From assembly GCA_024280535.1 (NCBI GenBank), contig JAJRPY010000055.1, positions 1-9,590 on the forward strand: a stretch of DNA of 9,590 nt, in the 5' to 3' direction. Under the pieces are notes generated by a model. It worked only from the letters and a program-made list of their open reading frames with translations, searched no databases and had not been told where the DNA came from. Numbering within the stretch: the first letter of the stretch is position 1; each line of letters opens with the position of its first letter. This stretch comes from Gammaproteobacteria bacterium (GTDB lineage: Bacteria; Pseudomonadota; Gammaproteobacteria; PS1; Pseudothioglobaceae). Shown here one piece after another: positions 1 to 5,795 of this stretch. Position numbers and translations under genes: made by a program.

Positions 1-896
1 CAAAAATTGCCTCTGACGAATGGGAAGACTTCTGCAAGAAAGGCGGCGGCCCAATCGTTGTAGGTGCGGTTCAAGGTGCATCTTGCTTTGGTCCGGCCTA
101 TGAATTTGCTTGTATTATGGATGTTGATCTTAGAAAACGCGGACTTAGGGACAAGTGCCCAATGACTTTCGTAACGCCCGAACCTTACATTGGGCATCTA
201 GGGTTAGGCGGTGTTGGTGATTCCAAAGGTTTGCTGGAATCGGAGTTTAGACATCGTCATATTAAATGGTATATCAATAGTAAAATTGCCTCTGTCCAAG
301 CAGACAAGGTTGTGCTAGAAAAATGTGATGATAAAGGCGAAGTTATTGATACCGTTGAAATTGCCACGGCCTATACAATGATGCTACCCGCTTTCAAAGG
401 CGTTGATGTTGTTGCCAAATTAGCAGATGTTGATCCTGGTTTTGTTAATCCACGGGGTTTTGTAATGGTCAACAAATATCAGCAATCCCCTGTTAAGGAT
501 AATATTTTTTCAGTAGGGGTGAATATTGCCATCCCTCCTGTAGAAGCAACTCCTGTTATGTGTGGCACGCCAAAAACAGGCTATATGATTGAATCCATGG
601 TATCTGCCGTGGTACATAATATTGAGGATATGATTAACGACAAAGCGCCGTCTAATATCCCAACTTGGAATGCAGTTTGTATTGCCGATATGGGCGACAC
701 AGGTGCAGCATTCGTTGCTATGCCGCAAATCCCACCTAGAAATGTAACCTGGGCAAAAAAAGGCAAAATGATGCACTTAGTCAAAATCGCCTTTGAAAAA
801 TTCTTTATTCGTAATATGAAAACAGGCAATACAGAGCCTGCTTATCAAAAATATATCTTTAAAATGCTTGGGATTGAGCGATTAAAGAAAAAATAG
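1..896 (+). CDS. sqr: Sulfide:quinone oxidoreductase, 5'-truncated by the window edge
   Basis: This FAD flavoprotein oxidises sulfide to sulfur/polysulfide at the membrane surface and passes electrons to quinone. The first complete codon is at base 3. 297 residues and the stop (894-896) are visible, so roughly 130 N-terminal residues, including the FAD-binding GxGxxG, lie upstream. Visible signatures are GASCFGPAYEF with a cysteine at 84-86, the segment KTGYMIESMVSA, and IADMGDTGAAFVA preceded by a cysteine at 678-680, then PQIPPRN. The two cysteines are 198 residues apart, close to the spacing of the redox pair Cys160/Cys356 in the Acidithiobacillus ferrooxidans enzyme as I recall it, so both catalytic cysteines appear present. 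The C-terminus is basic with hydrophobic/amphipathic stretches, as expected for quinone-site and membrane attachment. The related flavocytochrome c sulfide dehydrogenase subunit is less likely because the SQR-specific motifs match along the whole fragment. The gene ends at a hairpin terminator and converges on recN. Confidence 0.9.
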   Translation, partial: KIASDEWEDFCKKGGGPIVVGAVQGASCFGPAYEFACIMDVDLRKRGLRDKCPMTFVTPEPYIGHLGLGGVGDSKGLLESEFRHRHIKWYINSKIASVQADKVVLEKCDDKGEVIDTVEIATAYTMMLPAFKGVDVVAKLADVDPGFVNPRGFVMVNKYQQSPVKDNIFSVGVNIAIPPVEATPVMCGTPKTGYMIESMVSAVVHNIEDMINDKAPSNIPTWNAVCIADMGDTGAAFVAMPQIPPRNVTWAKKGKMMHLVKIAFEKFFIRNMKTGNTEPAYQKYIFKMLGIERLKKK

Positions 897-903
897 TTAA
901 AGC

Positions 904-928
904 AAAAAGCCGCGAAAGTGGCTTTTTT
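904..928. terminator. Bidirectional Rho-independent terminator between sqr and recN
   Basis: Arms AAAAGCCGC and GTGGCTTTT form a nine-pair stem (one G-U pair) closed by a GAAA tetraloop, followed by a run of six T. The A-run on the 5' side gives a U-tract when read leftwards, so the same hairpin can stop both sqr (stop at 896) and the opposing recN (stop at 940). The position between two converging genes supports this reading. Confidence 0.85.
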
Positions 929-939
929 ATGGCTAAAAA

Positions 940-2607
940 TTATAGCGTTTGGCTACTTGCAATCATCTCTTCGGCGGCGTTGCGTGTTTTTTCAGTAATG
1001 CTTGAACCACCCAAGATACGAGCCACTTCATCAATTCTTTGAGTGGTTGAAAGGTGTTCAACGGCTGTTTGTGCACCGGCTTGATTTTGAGACTTGCTTA
1101 CGCGCAGATGCTGATGACCAAAGGCGGCCACTTGTGCCAAATGGGTGATACAAATGATTTGATAATGCTGGCTAAGTTGTTTGAGTTTTTGCCCGACTAC
1201 TTCAGCGACAGCGCCACTAATGCCTACATCAACCTCATCAAAAATAAGGGTTGGGGTGGATTCGTTGTGACTGCCCACCACGGAAATGGCCAGAGAAATG
1301 CGGGATAATTCACCACCTGATGCCACTTTTTTCAAGGGACTAAAATCCTGCCCCATATTGGTTTTTACTAAAAAATCAACGGTTTCATTGCCATTCAAAT
1401 GCACGCCATCTATCTTTTGTTTTAGGCTAACGTTAAACGCACTACCGGGCATGCCAAGTTCCTGCATAGCGTCAGTTACCCGTTGCGACAACACTTGCGC
1501 CTTTTTTTCCCGCGCCGTAGATAAAGCCTGCGCTTTTATGTGATAGCGTTCAGCAATTGAGCTTAGCTGCTGATTTAGCTCAGCAATTGAACTACTGCCA
1601 CTGCCAATATCGTTAAGTTTTTGTGCTATTTGATCGCGCACCGTTAGTAATGTTTCAATTGGGCAATTGTGCTTTCTGCCCAAGTTATATAATTCAGAAA
1701 TTCGCGCCTCCATGGCCTCAGCACTTTGATCATCAGACGACAATTTGCTCAAATATTGAGTCAGCTCGTAAATTGCCTCTTGAGATTGTAATTGGGCAGA
1801 ATTAACCAAATCAAAGCCAGATTGTAATTGTTGATCGATGTCTAGCGCCTCGGACAATTGTGCGCTCAAAGTCAGCAGTTGTGAATTAATGCCTGATTCG
1901 GTGTCTAGCTGATTTAACACAGTAGAAACTTTTTCGACAATGGATTGTGCATTGGCACTAATTTTAAAATCTGCCTCAATGGTATCTAACTCCGCCTGAG
2001 TGAGCATGGCATCATCAAGCTCTTCAAGTTGATGCGTGTAAAGCGCTTGTTGCTGCTCAATGATGTCCTGATTGTTGGTTAATTGTTGGAGGTTGTGATG
2101 TAAATTTTGATACTCTCTGGCAAGTGCATTGAGTGCATTTTTGGCATTGTCTAGTTGTGCAAATCCATCTAATAATTGTAATTGCTGGTCAGCACGTAAA
2201 AGCAACTGATGCTCATTTTGACCATGCATATCAATTAATAAATCGCCTAATGCTCGCATCATTGACAAGGGTGCACTGCTACCATTGATAAACGCCTTGG
2301 AACGCCCATCACTGCTAATCACGCGGCGTAAAATACACTCGCCCTCATCCTCAAAAGAATGTTCGGTTAAAAATTTTTGCACAGTTTTGCTGTGATTGAC
2401 TGAAAAAACGGCACTAACTTCTGCCTTGTCTTTGCCGTAGCGTACTAGATTAGAATCTGCGCGTACGCCCAGTACCAAACTCAGGGCTTGCAATAAAATT
2501 GATTTTCCTGCGCCTGTTTCGCCCGTAACGGTACTCATACCAAGCTCAAAAGACAAATCTAGTTGCTCAACAACGGCTAAATTTTTAACAGATAACTGCG
2601 ATAACAT
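940..2607 (-). CDS. recN: DNA repair protein RecN (SMC-like ATPase)
   Basis: RecN is a cytoplasmic SMC-family ATPase recruited to DNA double-strand breaks during recombinational repair. The protein begins MLSQLSVKNLAVVEQL, closely resembling the start of E. coli RecN. The ATG at 2605-2607 gives 555 residues against about 553 in E. coli. An upstream in-frame ATG at 2643 would add 12 residues and run into the end of nadK, so it is rejected. Walker A GETGAGKS is at residues 29-36. A glutamine-rich, probably coiled-coil middle (about 150-360) follows. The ABC signature SGGELSR starts at residue 430, Walker B LIFDEVD has its aspartate at 457 and catalytic glutamate at 458, and the switch histidine lies in ICITHLAQVAAFG. 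All ATPase parts are intact. It is 14 bases downstream of nadK and probably co-transcribed. A weak AAGG lies 12 bases before the ATG. No LexA-type SOS box was recognised directly before recN. Confidence 0.95.
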   Translation of the reverse strand: MLSQLSVKNLAVVEQLDLSFELGMSTVTGETGAGKSILLQALSLVLGVRADSNLVRYGKDKAEVSAVFSVNHSKTVQKFLTEHSFEDEGECILRRVISSDGRSKAFINGSSAPLSMMRALGDLLIDMHGQNEHQLLLRADQQLQLLDGFAQLDNAKNALNALAREYQNLHHNLQQLTNNQDIIEQQQALYTHQLEELDDAMLTQAELDTIEADFKISANAQSIVEKVSTVLNQLDTESGINSQLLTLSAQLSEALDIDQQLQSGFDLVNSAQLQSQEAIYELTQYLSKLSSDDQSAEAMEARISELYNLGRKHNCPIETLLTVRDQIAQKLNDIGSGSSSIAELNQQLSSIAERYHIKAQALSTAREKKAQVLSQRVTDAMQELGMPGSAFNVSLKQKIDGVHLNGNETVDFLVKTNMGQDFSPLKKVASGGELSRISLAISVVGSHNESTPTLIFDEVDVGISGAVAEVVGQKLKQLSQHYQIICITHLAQVAAFGHQHLRVSKSQNQAGAQTAVEHLSTTQRIDEVARILGGSSITEKTRNAAEEMIASSQTL

Positions 2608-2621
2608 AATTGATAGTGGCC

Positions 2622-3443
2622 TTATGAAAGCTGTGAACCCCAATGTAATTTTGAGCGAATAATTTCAAAATAATCATAATCTTGTGGGTGTAGTAAATGA
2701 ATAAAACTGCTATGCTGGCGAACACGCACCACTTGGCCGGGTGCAACTGGAAAAGAGGTTTGACCGTCAATATGCACACTAACGCCCTCGCTAGAATCTT
2801 TAATGCGAACCACAATCTCACTATCACCTGGCACTAATAGGGGTCGATGGCTCATGGTGTGTGGGCAAATTGAAACCAGTCCGATGGCATTCACACCAGG
2901 GTGCATAATCGGGCCGCCACTTGACAGGGCGTATGCGGTAGAACCAGTGGGCGTGGTCATAATCAAGCCATCAGCGCGCTGGTTATTCACAAATTTATCA
3001 TTAATATAGACATTAAATTCAATCATTTTTAAAGCATCTTGGCGATTGACCACTACATCATTCAGTGCCACACTTTGGTAAATGAGCTGTCCATCCTGTT
3101 CGACTTGGCAAGATAATAAACTGCGTTCTTCTTTGGTGTATTCGCCAGTTAAAACTTTTGAGAGTAAGTCAAACATTTGTCCTACAGAGACATCTGCCAA
3201 AAATCCGAGACGACCTAAGTTAATGCCCAAAATAGGAATGTTGTTATCAACAAAGGTGCGGGCAGTGTTTAAAATGGAGCCATCCCCGCCGACAACAATA
3301 ATTAAATCTGCTTGCTCGGCAATTAGTGCGTTATCATCAATCACGCCAATGCCTTGGGTTTCTAAAAACTGACGCAATTCAACTGCCGTGCCTTTGCTTA
3401 CAGGGTCAAGAGGTTTGCTAATAATGCCGATTGTGTTAAACAT
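2622..3443 (-). CDS. nadK: NAD kinase
   Basis: NAD kinase phosphorylates NAD with ATP (or polyphosphate in some bacteria) to make NADP in the cytoplasm. The 273-residue protein has the family signatures in order: GGDG at 52-55 in VVGGDGSIL, NLGRLGFL at 75-82, LNDVVV with the conserved Asn-acidic pair at 128-129 (Asp here where E. coli has Glu, a common alternative), and TPTGSTAYALSSGGP at 164-178. PHTMSHRPL follows, and the C-terminus HPQDYDYFEIIRSKLHWG resembles the E. coli ending. The ATG at 3441-3443 is chosen because MFNTIGII lines up with the usual start. A TTG five codons upstream (3456-3458) is possible but less likely. The ribosome binding site is weak. It is the first gene of a nadK-recN pair, divergent from grpE, as in E. 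coli. Confidence 0.95.
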   Translation of the reverse strand: MFNTIGIISKPLDPVSKGTAVELRQFLETQGIGVIDDNALIAEQADLIIVVGGDGSILNTARTFVDNNIPILGINLGRLGFLADVSVGQMFDLLSKVLTGEYTKEERSLLSCQVEQDGQLIYQSVALNDVVVNRQDALKMIEFNVYINDKFVNNQRADGLIMTTPTGSTAYALSSGGPIMHPGVNAIGLVSICPHTMSHRPLLVPGDSEIVVRIKDSSEGVSVHIDGQTSFPVAPGQVVRVRQHSSFIHLLHPQDYDYFEIIRSKLHWGSQLS

Positions 3444-3468
3444 AATAATATTTACCAAAAAATAACGC

Positions 3469-3498
3469 TTGAATTGTTTAAAATAGCCACTATATAAT
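3469..3498 (+). promoter_or_regulatory. Candidate promoter for grpE
   Basis: TTGAAT at 3469-3474, an 18-base spacer and a perfect TATAAT at 3493-3498 predict a transcript starting near 3505 with a leader of about 38 bases before the grpE ATG. The -35 also reads CTTGAA (3468-3473), the heat-shock sigma-32 type -35, with a C-rich CCAC at 3487-3490 at 13 bases spacing. That match to the sigma-32 -10 is only partial, so heat-shock control is possible but not shown. Confidence 0.55.
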
Positions 3499-3519
3499 TG
3501 GCTAATAATTTAGCAACAA
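3491..3519 (-). promoter_or_regulatory. Candidate sigma-70 promoter for nadK-recN
   Basis: Read leftwards, TTGTTG (complement of 3514-3519), a 17-base spacer and TATATA (complement of 3491-3496) form a reasonable -35/-10 pair, about 48 bases before the nadK ATG. It overlaps the -10 of the opposing grpE promoter. A small inverted repeat, GCTAA-TAAT-TTAGC at 3501-3514, sits in its spacer. The region is AT-rich, so chance matches are possible. Confidence 0.45.
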
Positions 3520-3542
3520 ATATACATTAATTGGACAACAAA

Positions 3543-4088
3543 ATGACAAAAAAGCAAGACAAAGAACAAAGTGTTGAAAAAGTAGAAGACAAACACATTG
3601 AAACGAGTGAATCAGAGGCGCCAGAAATTGACCTACAAACCCAATTAGAAGAAGCGCAACAATCGGCTAAAGACAATTGGGACAAAGTATTGCGCACGCA
3701 GGCTGATATGGAAAATCTAAGACGTCGCACTGCCAAAGATTTGGAAAATGCGCATAAATTTGCATTAGATGGTTTTGTTAAGGCGTTACTTGAGGTGAAA
3801 GATTCTCTTACCATGGGGATAAAAACCGCAAAAGACGACAACGCCTCAATTGAGAGCATCACCGAAGGCCTGGAAATGACCGACAAAGTGTTTTTAGCGA
3901 CATTGGAAAAATTTGGCGTTGAAAGCATCAATCCTGAAGGCGAGGCATTCAATCCAGAATTTCATGAGGCCGTTACCATGGTGCCAATGCCTGACAAAGA
4001 CTCTAATTCGGTCTTAGAAGTGGTGCAAATTGGCTTTAGCCTTAATGGTCGTTTGGTGCGCCCTGCTATGGTGATTGTGGTTCAGTAA
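3543..4088 (+). CDS. grpE: Nucleotide exchange factor GrpE
   Basis: GrpE is the co-chaperone that releases ADP from DnaK in the DnaK-DnaJ-GrpE cycle, acting in the cytoplasm as a dimer. The predicted protein has 181 residues (about 197 in E. coli). A charged, low-complexity N-terminus (1-35) leads into the long dimerisation helix (about 36-90, including [23 protein letters not shown]). The C-terminal beta domain has the family signature [16 protein letters not shown] (133-148) and [23 protein letters not shown] (157 onward). The ATG at 3543 is preferred over an in-frame TTG at 3531 because it is the stronger codon and loses no conserved sequence. The site TTGGA about 8-12 bases upstream is only a modest ribosome binding site. 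It is divergent from nadK. dnaK and dnaJ are not adjacent, as also in E. coli. Confidence 0.95.
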   Translation: MTKKQDKEQSVEKVEDKHIETSESEAPEIDLQTQLEEAQQSAKDNWDKVLRTQADMENLRRRTAKDLENAHKFALDGFVKALLEVKDSLTMGIKTAKDDNASIESITEGLEMTDKVFLATLEKFGVESINPEGEAFNPEFHEAVTMVPMPDKDSNSVLEVVQIGFSLNGRLVRPAMVIVVQ

Positions 4089-4142
4089 TGATAGCACCAA
4101 GAGGTATTTTTTAAAGCGCATTGCAGATAATCTAAATCGGTT

Positions 4143-4173
4143 TTGTAAAGTCCGACTTATAAAATGCTACAAT
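4143..4173 (+). promoter_or_regulatory. Candidate extended -10 promoter for the dprA-smg-topA group
   Basis: TGC followed by TACAAT (4165-4173) matches the extended -10 form TGnTATAAT with one change. A TTGTAA at 4143-4148 could act as -35, but the 19-base spacing is long, so the extended -10 is the better support. A transcript would start near 4180, about 29 bases before the dprA ATG. The rest of the 120-base grpE-dprA gap holds no ORF and no convincing terminator: only a 3-4 bp hairpin ACC-AAGA-GGT before a T-run at about 4098-4110, so read-through from grpE is possible. Confidence 0.45.
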
Positions 4174-4197
4174 TGCAAATATTCTAACATTTTCAAT

Positions 4198-4202
4198 AAG
4201 GA
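4198..4202 (+). promoter_or_regulatory. Ribosome binding site of dprA
   Basis: AAGGA lies six bases before the ATG at 4209. It is the clearest Shine-Dalgarno sequence in the window and fixes the dprA start. Confidence 0.7.
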
Positions 4203-4208
4203 TGCTAA

Positions 4209-5297
4209 ATGGATTTGGTTTATTGGTTGCTATTGTTAAAAGCACCACATTTGGGTGTTCGGACATTTTATAAGGCCTTGCGGCATTTTGAATCGCCACA
4301 GCAAGTATTTACTTCAAGCTACGCTGATCGAGTCGATTCAGGCTTGTTCCGCAAGCAAACCTTAGAATATCTCACCAAGGCAGACGAGTCTTTGGTACAG
4401 GCAGATATGGATTGGGCTAAGGCTGATGATTGCCACATATTAACACTGATTGATGCAGATTATCCCGCACAACTTAATAGTATTGCCGACCCACCGCCGC
4501 TACTCTATGTCAGAGGCGATGTTGCGTGTTTATCGGCACACCAACTGGCGATTGTCGGCAGCAGAAATCCCAGCACTGGTGGTCAGCAAAATGCACATGA
4601 GTTTGCCTATCAATTAGCAAAATTAGGCTTGGTAATTACCTCAGGCATGGCTGGCGGTATTGATGCACAAGCGCATATTGGCGCACTAGAAGCATCTGCT
4701 AAGACTATTGCAGTTTGCGGCACGGGATTGGATAGAATTTACCCTGCCAAGCACAAGTCGTTGGCGCATCAAATTTCTATGCAGGGCGCATTGGTGTCTG
4801 AATTTTTTATAGGAACAGCACCTATAGCAGGCAATTTTCCCAGGCGAAATCGTATTATTAGCGGTTTGAGTTTAGGCACTTTGGTGGTAGAGGCTAGTAT
4901 TAAAAGTGGCACCATGATCACCGCAAAATTGGCTGCCGAACAAGGCAAAGAAGTGTTTGCCATGCCCAGTTCAATCCACAATCCTTTGGCAGAAGGCTGC
5001 CATGAATTAATCAAACAAGGGGCAAAACTAACCAGCAGCATTGAAGACATTATTAACGAACTGCCTCAGGGTTTGTTAGCCGATATGCCCTCCTTAAAAA
5101 TCAATCAATCAACAAAAGAGATGGACAAGATAGGGCTTAACGTATTAAAATGTCTCAGTTATGAAGCGCTAACTGTTGATCAATTGGTTGAGAAAACCAA
5201 GCTTAGTCCGCAGATAGTAGCACAGGAGTTGTTGTTATTAGAGCTTAACAACCGCATTGAAAAAACCAGTTCACAAGGCTATATATTAATTAAATAA
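4209..5297 (+). CDS. dprA: DNA-processing protein DprA (Smf)
   Basis: DprA binds single-stranded DNA taken up during natural transformation and loads RecA onto it; it is also kept in many bacteria not known to transform. At 362 residues it is close to E. coli Smf (about 374). The layout is complete. An N-terminal helical region (1-75) carries KAPHLGVRTFYKAL. The Rossmann-like DNA-binding core (about 80-285) shows DADYPAQL, PPPLLYVRGD, AIVGSRNPSTGG (114-125), SGMAGGIDAQAH (145-156), GTGLDRIYPAKH (171-182), FPRRNRIISGLS (210-221) and SGTMITA (233-239). A C-terminal winged-helix-like segment (about 305-362, VLKCLSYEALTVDQLVEKTKL) follows. No motif is missing. The start is fixed by a good ribosome binding site. 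It heads a dprA-smg-topA group with 6 bases to smg. Confidence 0.95.
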   Translation: MDLVYWLLLLKAPHLGVRTFYKALRHFESPQQVFTSSYADRVDSGLFRKQTLEYLTKADESLVQADMDWAKADDCHILTLIDADYPAQLNSIADPPPLLYVRGDVACLSAHQLAIVGSRNPSTGGQQNAHEFAYQLAKLGLVITSGMAGGIDAQAHIGALEASAKTIAVCGTGLDRIYPAKHKSLAHQISMQGALVSEFFIGTAPIAGNFPRRNRIISGLSLGTLVVEASIKSGTMITAKLAAEQGKEVFAMPSSIHNPLAEGCHELIKQGAKLTSSIEDIINELPQGLLADMPSLKINQSTKEMDKIGLNVLKCLSYEALTVDQLVEKTKLSPQIVAQELLLLELNNRIEKTSSQGYILIK

Positions 5298-5303
5298 ACC
5301 AAT

Positions 5304-5795
5304 ATGACACATAATATTCTCGATGTTTTAACCTATATGTTTGATTATCTTTTTGAAGAGGCCGAGCAAGATAACGCCCATGAAATTGACGATCTCGAAT
5401 TAAAAGCACACCTATCTGACGCAGGCTTTGATGTGGTCGGCATTGACAAAGCATTGAGTTGGCTTGAAAATATTGCCACGTTGCAAGAGGGAGAGACCAA
5501 GCCGTTTAATACAGTATATCGCTCCAGTATGCGCATTTATACGCCAGCCGAGCAGAATAAACTGGATGCAAAATCACGCGGTTTTTTATTATTTATGGAA
5601 AATATCGGGCAGTTAGATGCCAATCAGCGTGAAATGATTATTGAGCAGGTAATGTCATTAGGCGAAGCAAAAATTGATTTGGAAGATCTTAAATGGGTGG
5701 TGATGATGGTGTTAGGCAATAGTGTTGAAGGCGAAATATCGGCGCAATGGCTTGAGTCCATTGTCTTTCTTGACGAAAAGCGCACCCTACAATAA
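5304..5795 (+). CDS. smg: Smg family protein (DUF494)
   Basis: A 163-residue, acidic, mostly helical cytoplasmic protein recognised as Smg by alignment from memory with E. coli Smg (about 157 residues). Shared stretches are the DAGFD...ALSWLENIA region, SMRIYTPAEQNKLDAKSRGFLLFMENI, the REMIIEQVM segment and LEDLKWVVMMVLGN. Its molecular role is unsettled; the family is known mainly for its conserved position after dprA. It starts six bases after the dprA stop without a visible Shine-Dalgarno sequence, suggesting translational coupling. Its TAA stop overlaps the topA start by one base (TAATG), so all three genes are probably one transcript. No membrane segment, signal peptide or metal site is apparent. 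Confidence 0.9.
   Translation: MTHNILDVLTYMFDYLFEEAEQDNAHEIDDLELKAHLSDAGFDVVGIDKALSWLENIATLQEGETKPFNTVYRSSMRIYTPAEQNKLDAKSRGFLLFMENIGQLDANQREMIIEQVMSLGEAKIDLEDLKWVVMMVLGNSVEGEISAQWLESIVFLDEKRTLQ

Noticed and set aside
510..829. Antisense open frames of 82-88 codons across sqr
   Set aside because: They lie opposite well-conserved SQR motifs, look like no known protein and have no clear start context, so they are chance frames. The same applies to antisense frames over topA, dprA, nadK and recN.
2608..2643. Upstream ATG extending RecN by 12 residues
   Set aside because: The extension overlaps the end of nadK and precedes the conserved RecN start MLSQLSVKN, which matches family length without it.
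3444..3458. TTG start five codons upstream of the nadK ATG
   Set aside because: The ATG at 3443 gives the usual N-terminus (MFNTIGII) and is a stronger codon. The extension adds only MVNII with no conserved residues.
3531..3542. TTG start four codons upstream of the grpE ATG
   Set aside because: The ATG at 3543 is a better codon, and the N-terminus of GrpE is variable, so no conservation supports the extension.
3543..4088. grpE lying apart from dnaK and dnaJ as an anomaly
   Set aside because: E. coli has the same separation, with grpE divergent from nadK-recN, so this is conserved gene order.
4089..4142. Possible terminator after grpE
   Set aside because: The hairpin before the T-run has only 3-4 base pairs, and the TCGG/CCGA repeat further on has no T-run, so neither is convincing.
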